Origin: an uncultured Collinsella sp.
GTDB lineage: Bacteria; Actinomycetota; Coriobacteriia; Coriobacteriales; Coriobacteriaceae
Length of the DNA: 11,431 bases
Direction: 5' to 3'
NCBI GenBank assembly: GCA_958453935.1
Contig: CAUDZT010000070.1
Span: 1 to 11,431 of the forward strand
A model generated the notes under the pieces. It saw only the letters and a list, made by a program, of their open reading frames with translations, made no database searches and was not told the origin of the DNA. A program made the position numbers and the translations under genes. Shown piece by piece: positions 1 to 6,098 of the stretch. Position 1 is the stretch's first letter. Each line of letters begins with the position of its first letter.

Positions 1-30
1 CAAGCGCTCTCCCAGCTGAGCTACGCCCCC
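1..30 (-). tRNA. 5' half of a tRNA, probably tRNA-Ala, cut by the window edge
   Basis: These 30 bases are identical to the first 30 bases (acceptor strand, D arm and start of the anticodon stem) of the complete tRNA-Ala at 754-826. The upstream bases also match for about 23 positions, including the promoter -10 box. The anticodon lies outside the window, so the alanine identity is inferred from this copy-to-copy identity. Confidence 0.8.
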
Positions 31-42
31 GTGCGAAGAAGA

Positions 43-71
43 ACTATACGGGAACTCGGACCACGATGCAA
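43..71 (-). promoter_or_regulatory. Promoter of the partial tRNA
   Basis: Read on the minus strand there is a TTGCAT -35 box (66-71) and a TATAGT -10 box (43-48) separated by 17 bases. The mature tRNA begins 12 bases after the -10 box. The same two boxes with the same spacing precede the second tRNA-Ala, while the bases between the boxes differ. Confidence 0.7.
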
Positions 72-437
72 GGACATTTTTGGAAAATTTCGCAGTCGCG
101 GCGCGTTCCGCCATCCGCCCAACGGCCGTCTTGCCGGCGCCAGGCCCATTACCGGGGCCAACCGCGCCCCCGCCGACCCGGCGATTCCAAAACCATGCCG
201 GTTTACGGGGCCAGGCCGGGAACCCCCGAGCATGCCGTAATCGGTAAAATCAAAACCGCAGGTAGACGACTTGCGCATTCCGTGAAATGCAGGGTATGGA
301 CGGCCGGTCCGGGTCCAGCCCCGTAATCCGGCATAGTTTTGAAATGGTTCCTGTCAACCAGCATAATCTATTACGTGGATTTGAGCTGCAAACGTTTATC
401 AAAGCAATTTGGCAGGCGTATGGAGTGGGAACTATGG
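72..437. other. Intergenic stretch without a recognisable gene
   Basis: This GC-rich stretch of about 365 bases lies between the partial tRNA promoter and the terminator of the CAT tRNA. Short open frames exist on both strands, but none has a convincing ribosome binding site or recognisable protein. On the minus strand a frame of 85 codons runs into the tRNA itself, which argues against a gene. I see no tRNA, hairpin terminator or repeat that I can name here. Confidence 0.5.
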
Positions 438-465
438 CAAAAAGAAGCCGGGCTATTTGCCCGGC
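438..465 (-). terminator. Rho-independent terminator of the CAT tRNA
   Basis: On the minus strand a perfect 7-bp stem (GCCGGGC with GCCCGGC, five-base loop) is followed by TTCTTTTTG. It starts 12 bases after the CCA end of the tRNA. Confidence 0.8.
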
Positions 466-477
466 CCCTCGATTCTC

Positions 478-553
478 TGGTGGGCCCTCCGGGATTCGAA
501 CCCAGAACCCAGGGATTATGAGTCCCCTGCGCTAACCGTTGCGCCAAGAGCCC
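478..553 (-). tRNA. tRNA with CAT anticodon (elongator tRNA-Met or tRNA-Ile2)
   Basis: A full cloverleaf can be drawn: acceptor GGGCTCT with AGGGCCC, D stem GCGC/GCGC, anticodon stem GGGGA/TCCCT with loop CTCATAA, T arm with TTCGAAT, and an encoded CCA at 478-480. The anticodon is CAT. It is not the initiator, because the first acceptor pair is a normal G-C and the anticodon stem lacks the three G-C pairs next to the loop. Elongator Met and the lysidine-modified Ile2 tRNA both carry this loop, and I cannot separate them by eye; Met is the default call. Confidence 0.9.
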
Positions 554-620
554 TTGTGATTGGTGGTTGCAAAAGCAATGGAGGACTTCCATGCAGAGAA
601 GCGTTGCACCACGACGTGAA

Positions 621-649
621 ATACTACCATGCACACGGCGCCCGTTCAA
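621..649 (-). promoter_or_regulatory. Promoter of the CAT tRNA
   Basis: The minus strand shows TTGAAC (644-649), 17 bases, then TAGTAT (621-626). A transcript from here would have a leader of about 60 bases before the tRNA, to be removed by 5' processing. No closer promoter is visible. Confidence 0.6.
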
Positions 650-708
650 CGCACGATCTTGTCGACCAGGAGGATCATGGTGCCGCCTTTGACCTTGTGT
701 TCCTATAT

Positions 709-738
709 GAAAAAAGGCCCCAACTTGCGTTGGAGCCT
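709..738 (-). terminator. Rho-independent terminator of tRNA-Ala
   Basis: On the minus strand a 10-bp stem (AGGCTCCAAC paired with GTTGGGGCCT, one G-T pair) closes a GCAA tetraloop and is followed by six T residues. It begins 15 bases after the tRNA 3' end. Confidence 0.85.
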
Positions 739-753
739 CATTCAATGCTCGGG

Positions 754-826
754 TGGAGACGAGGGGGATCGAACCCCTGACCTCTTGACTGCCAGTCAAG
801 CGCTCTCCCAGCTGAGCTACGCCCCC
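754..826 (-). tRNA. tRNA-Ala(GGC)
   Basis: The 73-base gene folds as a standard cloverleaf with anticodon stem CTTGA/TCAAG and loop CTGGCAG, so the anticodon is GGC and it reads GCC codons. The acceptor stem contains the G3-U70 wobble pair that is the hallmark recognised by alanyl-tRNA synthetase. The CCA end is not encoded (the next bases are CCC), unlike the two other complete tRNAs here. Confidence 0.95.
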
Positions 827-838
827 GTGCGAAGAAGA

Positions 839-867
839 ACTATACGGGAACACCGGCGGCGATGCAA
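839..867 (-). promoter_or_regulatory. Promoter of tRNA-Ala(GGC)
   Basis: TTGCAT (862-867), a 17-base spacer and TATAGT (839-844) lie on the minus strand, 12 bases before the mature tRNA. The boxes match those of the partial tRNA at the window edge. Confidence 0.75.
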
Positions 868-1098
868 GGACAATTTTAGAAAAACTTTCCGCGACGGTAT
901 GAGATGAGGTTACAAATCTACTAATAGCCAAGAGCTAATAAAGCCGCAAAGTGTTACACCTCTGCAACAGTTTGAAACACTTATACACGCTTGCATTAAA
1001 AACGTAAACCATAGTTACATTTAGTCTATGAGACCCGAGGTACAAAACTTTTAGTTAGGTGATTTTATACATTTGTAGCAATTGTGAAGGGGTCATAT
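868..1098. other. AT-rich spacer without a recognisable gene
   Basis: About 230 bases upstream of the tRNA-Ala promoter are clearly AT-richer than the flanks. There is no open frame of useful length and no strong hairpin. I see nothing that I can name in it. Confidence 0.5.
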
Positions 1099-1170
1099 TC
1101 AATAAAAAAGGAGGCCCCATTTTAATAAAGTTGCAAAATTTGGTGTCACTTTTGGTGTCACCCTTGGTGG
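1099..1170 (-). pseudogene. Possible 3' scar of an integrase gene next to tRNA-Val
   Basis: Minus-strand translation gives a short open tail reading VTPKVTPNFATLLKWGLLFY then stop (TGA at 1099-1101). At DNA level it is a tandem repeat of the box GGTGTCAC (1142-1149 and 1154-1161). Valine-threonine-proline repeats of this kind occur near the C-terminus of some phage-type tyrosine integrases, and the scar lies directly downstream of a tRNA gene, a usual integration site. No catalytic part of an integrase is present, so this rests on a very short match and could be chance. Confidence 0.25.
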
Positions 1171-1207
1171 CAAAAACAAAAAGGCCAGAGGCTTAATACC
1201 TCTGACC
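1171..1207 (-). terminator. Rho-independent terminator of tRNA-Val
   Basis: On the minus strand a 9-bp stem (GGTCAGAGG with CCTCTGGCC, one T-G pair, seven-base loop) is followed by a T-rich tail, TTTTTGTTTTTG. It starts 12 bases after the tRNA CCA end. Confidence 0.85.
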
Positions 1208-1218
1208 TGCGCTTTTGA

Positions 1219-1293
1219 TGGTGGGCGATACAAGATTCGAACTTGTGACCCCATCCGTGTGAAGGATATGCTCTACCCCTGAGCCAATCGCCC
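1219..1293 (-). tRNA. tRNA-Val(CAC)
   Basis: The gene folds as a cloverleaf with acceptor GGGCGAT/ATCGCCC, anticodon stem TATCC/GGATG and loop TTCACAC. The anticodon is therefore CAC, which reads GTG. The T arm carries TTCGAAT and the CCA end is encoded at 1219-1221. Confidence 0.95.
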
Positions 1294-1313
1294 GTCGCCT
1301 TTCGGCAAAAGAG

Positions 1314-1343
1314 ATACTATCATAGCCGCGCGTGGTTTACCAA
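1314..1343 (-). promoter_or_regulatory. Probable promoter of tRNA-Val
   Basis: The minus strand has TTGGTA (1338-1343) and TAGTAT (1314-1319) with an 18-base spacer. The -10 box is about 20 bases before the tRNA. An overlapping TATGAT a few bases upstream could serve instead, so the exact boxes are uncertain. Confidence 0.45.
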
Positions 1344-1431
1344 GAACTTTTTCCCCTCGATTTTAAATTCGTGGGCGCTGGCTGCTCTGGCGCGGTCCAG
1401 ATTAACAGCAAACCCGCAGCTCAAGGAGCCT

Positions 1432-2220
1432 TTACCGCTTTATCCACGAGGTCTCGGGGCGGCAGATAAGACGCGCGTTGTTGTAGGCCATCTCGAGCGT
1501 GAGGCAGGTGCGCGCGGCGTAGAATCCGCCCTCGCGTTGGATTGTCAGCGCCAGCTCGGGCTTGTCGCCGGTCAGGCACAGCGGCAGAAGCAGTTGAATC
1601 CGTCCACCGTAGAACTGTGGCACGGCGAGCGTGTAGTTGGCGGCGGCGCGGCGGGCGGCCTCGACGACGGCGCCCTCAAAGGCGCGGCGCAGTAGCAGCG
1701 AGTTTCCCTCCCCCATCAGACTGGCGGGGATGCGCGTGAGGTTTTCCTCGTCGCCCAGGATGTGGTCGATGTTGGAGCGGATTGGCAAGCGGTAGTCAAA
1801 GACCAGCTCGGAGGGGTCCTCGGCAAAGCGGACACGGCACGGCAGGTACTCAAACGAGACCAGCATGGGGTCGCTTTCCCTAAAGAAGCCCTTCAAAAAC
1901 CAGCGTTGGTGTGCGTCGGGCTTGGTGTTGGGCTCAAACAGGCCGTAGATGGTCTCGTAGCGGCGCGTGTACAGGCCGGTGTTGAACAGGCAAAGGTCGT
2001 CGTCGAACACCAGCGGCAGGTTGGACGGCGCGGTCTGGTTCACGTCGCGCTCGGTCAGAAATACCGCGCGGCTAAACGAGAACGACAGGTAGTTTTTGAG
2101 GATGCGGTTGCTGGGGCCCCAGTCCTCGGGATCGGCGAGGTCTACCAGGCGGTCGTAGCTGGGCTCGGGGCAAAACGCAAAGTCGTAGACATTGCTGCAC
2201 AGGGTGCCGGGGATCTCCAT
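1432..2220 (-). CDS. DUF3825 domain protein
   Basis: The 262-residue protein of unknown function is recognised by its C-terminal block (about residues 238-260): a LTLEMAYNNARLI segment followed by a PETSWI ending. This matches my memory of the DUF3825 family signature, in which a strand ending in a conserved tyrosine-asparagine-asparagine-alanine-arginine helix is followed by proline and tryptophan. There is no signal peptide or membrane segment, so it should be cytosolic. DUF3825 domains elsewhere are found fused to OST-HTH (LOTUS) RNA-binding domains; no such domain is present here. The ATG at 2220 lacks a strong ribosome binding site. A TATAGA box about 50 bases upstream could be a -10 element, but no good -35 box is seen. 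It is transcribed away from the AlbA_2 gene at 2481. No clear terminator separates it from the tRNA-Val promoter. The reaction it performs, if any, is not known to me. Confidence 0.75.
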   Translation of the reverse strand: MEIPGTLCSNVYDFAFCPEPSYDRLVDLADPEDWGPSNRILKNYLSFSFSRAVFLTERDVNQTAPSNLPLVFDDDLCLFNTGLYTRRYETIYGLFEPNTKPDAHQRWFLKGFFRESDPMLVSFEYLPCRVRFAEDPSELVFDYRLPIRSNIDHILGDEENLTRIPASLMGEGNSLLLRRAFEGAVVEAARRAAANYTLAVPQFYGGRIQLLLPLCLTGDKPELALTIQREGGFYAARTCLTLEMAYNNARLICRPETSWIKR

Positions 2221-2402
2221 GTGGCGTCCAATCCAATTGATAGCTGGCGTGCGGATGGTTTGATTCTATACGGGCGGCGTCTCCTTGAGGAGCACAGCAC
2301 AATTGAGCCTAAGCTTATGCGCGAGCTCCTCAAATCGACAAAGTCTCTACCTGCTGTTTCATTGCTTGAAAAGGGCGGTGCGCCTCTGCTTTGGGAAGCA
2401 TA

Positions 2403-2449
2403 ATTCTAACCATTTTGCTAACCACCATGGTTAGCAAAATGGTTAGAAT
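2403..2449. promoter_or_regulatory. Large palindromic operator with four TAACCA boxes
   Basis: Two perfect 22-base arms (2403-2424 and 2428-2449) are separated by only three bases. Each arm contains two direct copies of TAACCA spaced by six bases, so the site offers two direct half-sites facing two inverted ones. It ends 31 bases before the start codon of the AlbA_2/winged-helix gene. Its size and internal repetition point to a cooperative repressor site, most simply for the product of that gene (autoregulation). It could also form an mRNA or cruciform hairpin. There is no T tract on either side, so it is not a standard terminator. Confidence 0.65.
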
Positions 2450-2480
2450 ATGGGCAGAATAGAATCGGAAGGCGGACAGC

Positions 2481-3806
2481 ATGAAATTCCAGGAAACAGA
2501 GACAATCGAGCTGAAGGCCATTGCGCAGAACGGCATCAAGAAGGAGATCGTCGCATTTGCGAACTGCGGCGGCGGCACGGTCTACGTTGGCGTCGCCGAC
2601 GACGGCGCCGTGCCGGGCGTCGAGGACGCGGATGCGTGCGCCCTGCAGGTCTCCAACATGGTGAGAGACGCCGTGAAGCCAGACGTCACCATGTTTGTCA
2701 GCTATAAAACGCTCGACTGCGACGGGAAGGCGGTCGTGGCCGTCAAGGTCCAGCGCGGCACGAACCGCCCCTACTACCTAGCGAAGAAGGGCCTGCGCCC
2801 CGAGGGTGTCTACGTGCGGCAGGGGTACTCCTCCGTCCCGGCGACCGATGCTGCCATCCGGCAGATGATCAAAGAGACTGACGGCGACAGCTTTGAGGAC
2901 ATGCGCTCCCTTGACCAAGCGCTCACCTTCGAGTCGACGAAAGGGGAATTCGAGACACGAAAGATCCCCTTCGGCGCGCCGCAGATGCAGGCCCTGAATA
3001 TAACCTCATCGGACGGTCTCTACACAAACCTCGGCCTGCTCCTGTCCGACCAGTGCCCGCATACCGTAAAAGCGGCCGTTTTCGAGGGGACGGACCCGAG
3101 TGTGTTCAATGATCGCCGGGAGTTCTCCGGGTCCCTCATGCAGCAGCTCGACGAGGTCTACGACTACATCGACTTCCACAACCAGACCCATGCCACTTAC
3201 CAAAAGCTGCTGCGCGTCGACACCCGGGACTACCCGGAGGTCGCCGTGCGCGAGGCCTTGCTGAACTCGATCGTGCACAGGGACTACTCCTTCCGCACCA
3301 GCACGCTGATCAGCGTCTACGACGACAGGATCGAGTTCGTGTCAGTCGGCGGCCTTCTGCCCGGCTTTGAGCTGGAGGATTTGATGATGGGCGTCTCCGC
3401 CTGCCGGAACCCGCATCTCGCCAACGTCTTCTACCGCCTGCAGCTCATCGAGGCATACGGCACGGGGATGAGGAAGATCATGGGGGCCTACGCGGGTGCG
3501 GCCTCTCAGCCGCAAATCATGGCCACGAACAACGCATTCAAAATCGTCCTGCCCAACACGAACTTCGCAGCAACGGCAGCGGAAACGCCCACGGCAAACA
3601 GCAAGGAGGCGCCCGCTGCTTCCTATTCCCGAGAGGACGAGATCCTGCGGTTCTTGGCAGAGCACCCCTCAATCACCCGAAAGGAAGTGCAGACGTTGCT
3701 CGGGATCGGCCAGTCCACGGCCGGCCGCATATTGAAAGAGATGGTGGATAAGGGGCAAATCGCAAGACACGGCGGAGGCCGCACCTTGCGATACGAATTG
3801 GCGTAA
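2481..3806 (+). CDS. AlbA_2 (Schlafen-type) / HATPase / winged-helix protein, putative transcriptional regulator
   Basis: The 441-residue cytosolic protein has three parts. Residues 1-120 form an AlbA_2 (formerly AAA-4) domain, with the ETIELKA start and the IVAFANCGGGTVYVGVADDG strand-turn-strand core. Residues 250-340 resemble the GHKL-type ATPase fold placed after AlbA_2 in this family: REALLNSIVHRDYS helix with the N-box-like asparagine, IEFVSVGG, and YGTGMRKI. Residues 380-441 form a winged helix (ITRKEVQTLLGIGQSTAGRILKEM). This order is standard for proteins often misnamed 'RecG-like helicase' or 'ATP-binding protein'; there is no helicase motif. A good ribosome binding site (AAGGCGG) precedes the ATG. 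The palindrome at 2403-2449 lies just upstream and is its likely target. It is convergent with the ATPase/TOPRIM operon. Its role as a stress- or defence-linked regulator is inference; the domains themselves are clear. Confidence 0.85.
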   Translation: MKFQETETIELKAIAQNGIKKEIVAFANCGGGTVYVGVADDGAVPGVEDADACALQVSNMVRDAVKPDVTMFVSYKTLDCDGKAVVAVKVQRGTNRPYYLAKKGLRPEGVYVRQGYSSVPATDAAIRQMIKETDGDSFEDMRSLDQALTFESTKGEFETRKIPFGAPQMQALNITSSDGLYTNLGLLLSDQCPHTVKAAVFEGTDPSVFNDRREFSGSLMQQLDEVYDYIDFHNQTHATYQKLLRVDTRDYPEVAVREALLNSIVHRDYSFRTSTLISVYDDRIEFVSVGGLLPGFELEDLMMGVSACRNPHLANVFYRLQLIEAYGTGMRKIMGAYAGAASQPQIMATNNAFKIVLPNTNFAATAAETPTANSKEAPAASYSREDEILRFLAEHPSITRKEVQTLLGIGQSTAGRILKEMVDKGQIARHGGGRTLRYELA

Positions 3807-3937
3807 TGATGTGTCTCTGAGGCAATTGTCCACTTTGCCTTCTGGTCAAGAGCAATTGGCTAACGGGCGAGTTGGGGCTCTTATGCCGAATTCACGATTT
3901 AGGCAGGAGAACCTGTGCCCGCGAGATTAATTGCGCC

Positions 3938-4735
3938 TCATCCTTTTTCTCGAGGGCAATCATCGAACTTAAGGTGGCGCATCGGGGCCATGGAATTAAA
4001 GAACTTATCGTCAAAGTAGTCGAGTAGAAACTCTGGAAAAGCCGACAGCACAAACACCGAACCGTCCTCGCTCCGCATTCTTTTCTCCTCGCGGAAAATC
4101 GCATCGACCGTAACCAGCTCTCGATATGTCCCAAATGAAACCTCATCGAGATCGAGCAGGCACTTGCATCTCAATACGAAGGCAGCGATTGCATCTTTCC
4201 ATTGGGGAAGCTCCATGTGCTTCCCCACGTTAACGTTTCCCTCTCCCGACATCTTTTTATATTGAGCGATTTCCGAGTTGTCAACAAAACAGCCTGAATG
4301 CGCCTGGCACTGCCCCGCGCGATAATCGTACAGCGCCTCGACCATCGGGTAGCTTATATAGAGCTTTCCGCTCTCGTGCTCGTTATCGAATGCGAGGAGC
4401 ATTGCCTCCACAAGGGCATCGGACTCGCATCCAGGCGCATTGTTTTGATGGGAGTCGTAGTCAAAGAAGAGAAAGACCTCGTCAACAGAATCCCGCTCCA
4501 CGCCCTCTAGACATTTTGCAGCGGAAGGCACCGTTTCTCTTAGCACCTCCACAACATCCAGATCGAAGTCCTCCTCTGCAAGCCGTTCGTAGAGCATGTA
4601 GATGTTCTGCGCCGCTGGCAGACAGATCACCCTCAGGTCATCTCTCCCTTTCAGAAAAAGCTCTTTCATCTTCTCCGCAAAGCGCAGGTCACGCGACTCC
4701 CCTTCAACGATGAAAAGCGTGACCGGACTAGCCAT
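3938..4735 (-). CDS. TOPRIM-type protein, probable nuclease partner of the upstream ATPase
   Basis: The 265-residue protein starts with a TOPRIM-like signature: a hydrophobic strand then VEGES (Glu11, Glu13) and, about 80 residues later, LFFDYDSH (Asp92, Asp94). These are the metal-binding acidic residues of OLD-type nucleases and topoisomerases. A later block reads GKLYISYPMVEALY, which I associate with uncharacterised proteins encoded beside AAA ATPases. There is no signal peptide. I chose the ATG at 4735, which has AAGG about 10 bases upstream; a GTG at 4744 would add three residues but has its ribosome binding site too close. The ATG lies inside the end of the ATPase gene (8-base overlap), so translation is probably coupled. 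The layout resembles PARIS (AriA/AriB) and lactococcal AbiL two-gene systems, but I cannot place it in either. Nuclease activity is inferred, and so is a role in phage defence. Confidence 0.7.
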   Translation of the reverse strand: MASPVTLFIVEGESRDLRFAEKMKELFLKGRDDLRVICLPAAQNIYMLYERLAEEDFDLDVVEVLRETVPSAAKCLEGVERDSVDEVFLFFDYDSHQNNAPGCESDALVEAMLLAFDNEHESGKLYISYPMVEALYDYRAGQCQAHSGCFVDNSEIAQYKKMSGEGNVNVGKHMELPQWKDAIAAFVLRCKCLLDLDEVSFGTYRELVTVDAIFREEKRMRSEDGSVFVLSAFPEFLLDYFDDKFFNSMAPMRHLKFDDCPREKG

Positions 4736-5843
4736 CGAAAGCACCGGCCTTAAACATCTTCTGGAGGTTATGGGCCAATCTGAGCTCCTTGGGCGTTAGC
4801 TTCTCCAGCGAGCGAATCTCCCCCTCCTTGAGAATGAAATAGACATCGGGCCGCATGAGGTCGTTCGTCAAAAGGTCCGTGTTGTGCGTCGTAATGAAAA
4901 CCTGGACACCCTCGAGGTCCCGCAGCATCTCCACGATCGACCGGGACAATTCAAAGTGATAAAAAGCATCGAATTCATCGATGAAGACCAAGGAAGCCTT
5001 GCTCATCTTGATATACCAGTAGTAGTACAGAGCAAGTGACATGGTGCCTGTCGAGGCAACCGACGCAAACGGAACGGTACCGCCCTCGAACCTGCAATAA
5101 AGCTCGGGAACTCCATTCACGTCCACGGATACGAGGTTCAGGGAGATTCCCTGCTGGCGCAAGAATTCTTGGAAGTCCTCCATCTTTCCCTCGCGAATAA
5201 TGCCCTGGGTAAAGCTATCCGTGCCAACCAAAAGCCCCTGGTACCCGCGCTCGTCGAGTGAGTAGAACATCAGCATGTTGTCGACAAAGGAGGTGAAGGC
5301 TCTAAACGCCCTGGCAGACGGCTCATCTCGCAGTATTGCATTGCTCTTGACGTATTTGACACGCGACAGCCTGTCGGACTCAGCGGGGAGATCGGTAGAA
5401 AGCGAGAGGGACTCGGCGCCCGGCAGGTCAACATGGCCCGTTTGAGCGTCGAACCTGTAGCTCAAGACCTCCACGTCATCAATGCACAGGCTCTCGTACA
5501 CAAGCGTCTGTGGGTCGGTTTTCCCGTAGCGGTATACGACGTCGATATTGTCGAAGACAAAATCGTATTGAAACTCTGCGATTGAACTCTTTGAATCAAG
5601 GCACCGATATGGCAAGTATTTTTTGAGCAGCTTTTCCTTGTCGGTCAGATGCAGAACGATGTCGAATATCGCGAGGGCGAAATTGGACTTTCCGCTGCCA
5701 TTCGCACCATATATGATGCCCTTTGCCTTAACGCCGCCCTGAATCACCTGTTGATTAAATGAGTAGTTGGCGGGATCGGATAGATCAAATGTAATTCGCT
5801 TATCGAAGCACTTGAAATTTGAAACCGAAAACTTCTTGAGCAT
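4728..5843 (-). CDS. AAA/ABC-type ATPase (AAA_21-like), first gene of the ATPase-TOPRIM operon
   Basis: The 371-residue ATPase has the complete set of ABC-type motifs with only a short insert. It opens with the strand LKKFSVSNFKCF typical of RecF/OLD/RloA relatives. It has a Walker A GANGSGKS (46-53), a signature-like STGT (264-267), a Walker B LVFIDEFDAF (Asp289, Glu290) and a TTH switch histidine (320). Residues 55-260 are the family-variable region and contain no long coiled coil, so it is not an SMC or Rad50 protein. It is cytosolic. The start at 5843 has AGAGGA eight bases before the ATG. It overlaps the TOPRIM gene, so the two products probably form one complex in which the ATPase senses a trigger and controls the nuclease, as in PARIS or GajA-type machines. 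That mechanism is inference. It is shorter than most OLD ATPases because the TOPRIM part is a separate gene. Confidence 0.85.
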   Translation of the reverse strand: MLKKFSVSNFKCFDKRITFDLSDPANYSFNQQVIQGGVKAKGIIYGANGSGKSNFALAIFDIVLHLTDKEKLLKKYLPYRCLDSKSSIAEFQYDFVFDNIDVVYRYGKTDPQTLVYESLCIDDVEVLSYRFDAQTGHVDLPGAESLSLSTDLPAESDRLSRVKYVKSNAILRDEPSARAFRAFTSFVDNMLMFYSLDERGYQGLLVGTDSFTQGIIREGKMEDFQEFLRQQGISLNLVSVDVNGVPELYCRFEGGTVPFASVASTGTMSLALYYYWYIKMSKASLVFIDEFDAFYHFELSRSIVEMLRDLEGVQVFITTHNTDLLTNDLMRPDVYFILKEGEIRSLEKLTPKELRLAHNLQKMFKAGAFDG

Positions 5844-5881
5844 GGTACAGTTCCTCTGCTTTCTGAGGTTATTTGAGACAC

Positions 5882-5910
5882 AGGGTAAAGCAGCTGAGCA
5901 AATCGGTCAA
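5882..5910 (-). promoter_or_regulatory. Probable promoter of the ATPase-TOPRIM operon
   Basis: On the minus strand TTGACC (5905-5910), five of six matches to the -35 consensus, is followed after 17 bases by TACCCT (5882-5887), a poor -10 box. The leader would be roughly 30 bases. The weak -10 fits a promoter that is normally quiet, but this is a reading by eye. Confidence 0.4.
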
Positions 5911-5915
5911 TTTAC

Positions 5916-5932
5916 CCGTATTTTTAATACGG
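5916..5932. repeat. Inverted repeat just upstream of the operon promoter
   Basis: CCGTATT and AATACGG form a perfect 7-bp inverted repeat with a three-base loop. It ends six bases upstream of the putative -35 box. This is a plausible binding site for a regulator; a terminator is unlikely because no T tract follows on either strand. Confidence 0.45.
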
Positions 5933-5947
5933 ATATTCCGAAGAAAA

Positions 5948-5997
5948 ACTACGGAAGTACGCGATGCGCACCGGACCTGTCCAACCGATTCCGTAGT
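5948..5997. repeat. Nested inverted repeat in the intergenic region
   Basis: The nine-base arms ACTACGGAA (5948-5956) and TTCCGTAGT (5989-5997) enclose a smaller palindrome GGAC-CT-GTCC (5973-5982). Together they could fold as a two-part hairpin. Its purpose is unknown. It lies between the ATPase operon promoter and the decayed surface-protein gene. Confidence 0.45.
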
Positions 5998-6098
5998 GCT
6001 GGCAACTACATGAGACAACCTACGAGATATGCGGGGCGAGGTTTTCCAGAGCGACGAACGATAGAGATGCGGATCATCCGAAGAAGGTTGAAATCCAC

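Noticed and set aside
371..931. Long minus-strand open frame across two tRNA genes
   Set aside because: It is only the translation of the tRNA genes, their terminators and spacers; structural RNA signals fully explain the region.
1140..1161. Start of a CRISPR array or tandem satellite
   Set aside because: Only two short copies of GGTGTCAC with a four-base gap; no spacers or further units.
2281..2292. Short palindrome CTCCTTGAGGAG
   Set aside because: A 4-bp stem with no T tract and no relation to a start codon; too weak to call a regulatory site.
1762..2403. Plus-strand open frame of 213 codons
   Set aside because: It is the antisense of the DUF3825 gene, has no recognisable domain, and arises from the GC-rich codon pattern of the real gene.
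2481..3806. RecG-like helicase
   Set aside because: Relatives are often labelled so, but no helicase motifs are present; AlbA_2, HATPase-like and winged-helix parts account for the protein.
3807..3937. Possible terminator between the convergent genes
   Set aside because: Only a bulged six-pair hairpin (GGCAGG with CCTGTGCC) without a T tract is present; not enough to call.
4728..5843. ABC transporter ATPase or SMC/RecF protein
   Set aside because: There is no permease partner and no long coiled coil. The RloA/OLD-like start and the TOPRIM neighbour fit a defence-type ATPase better.
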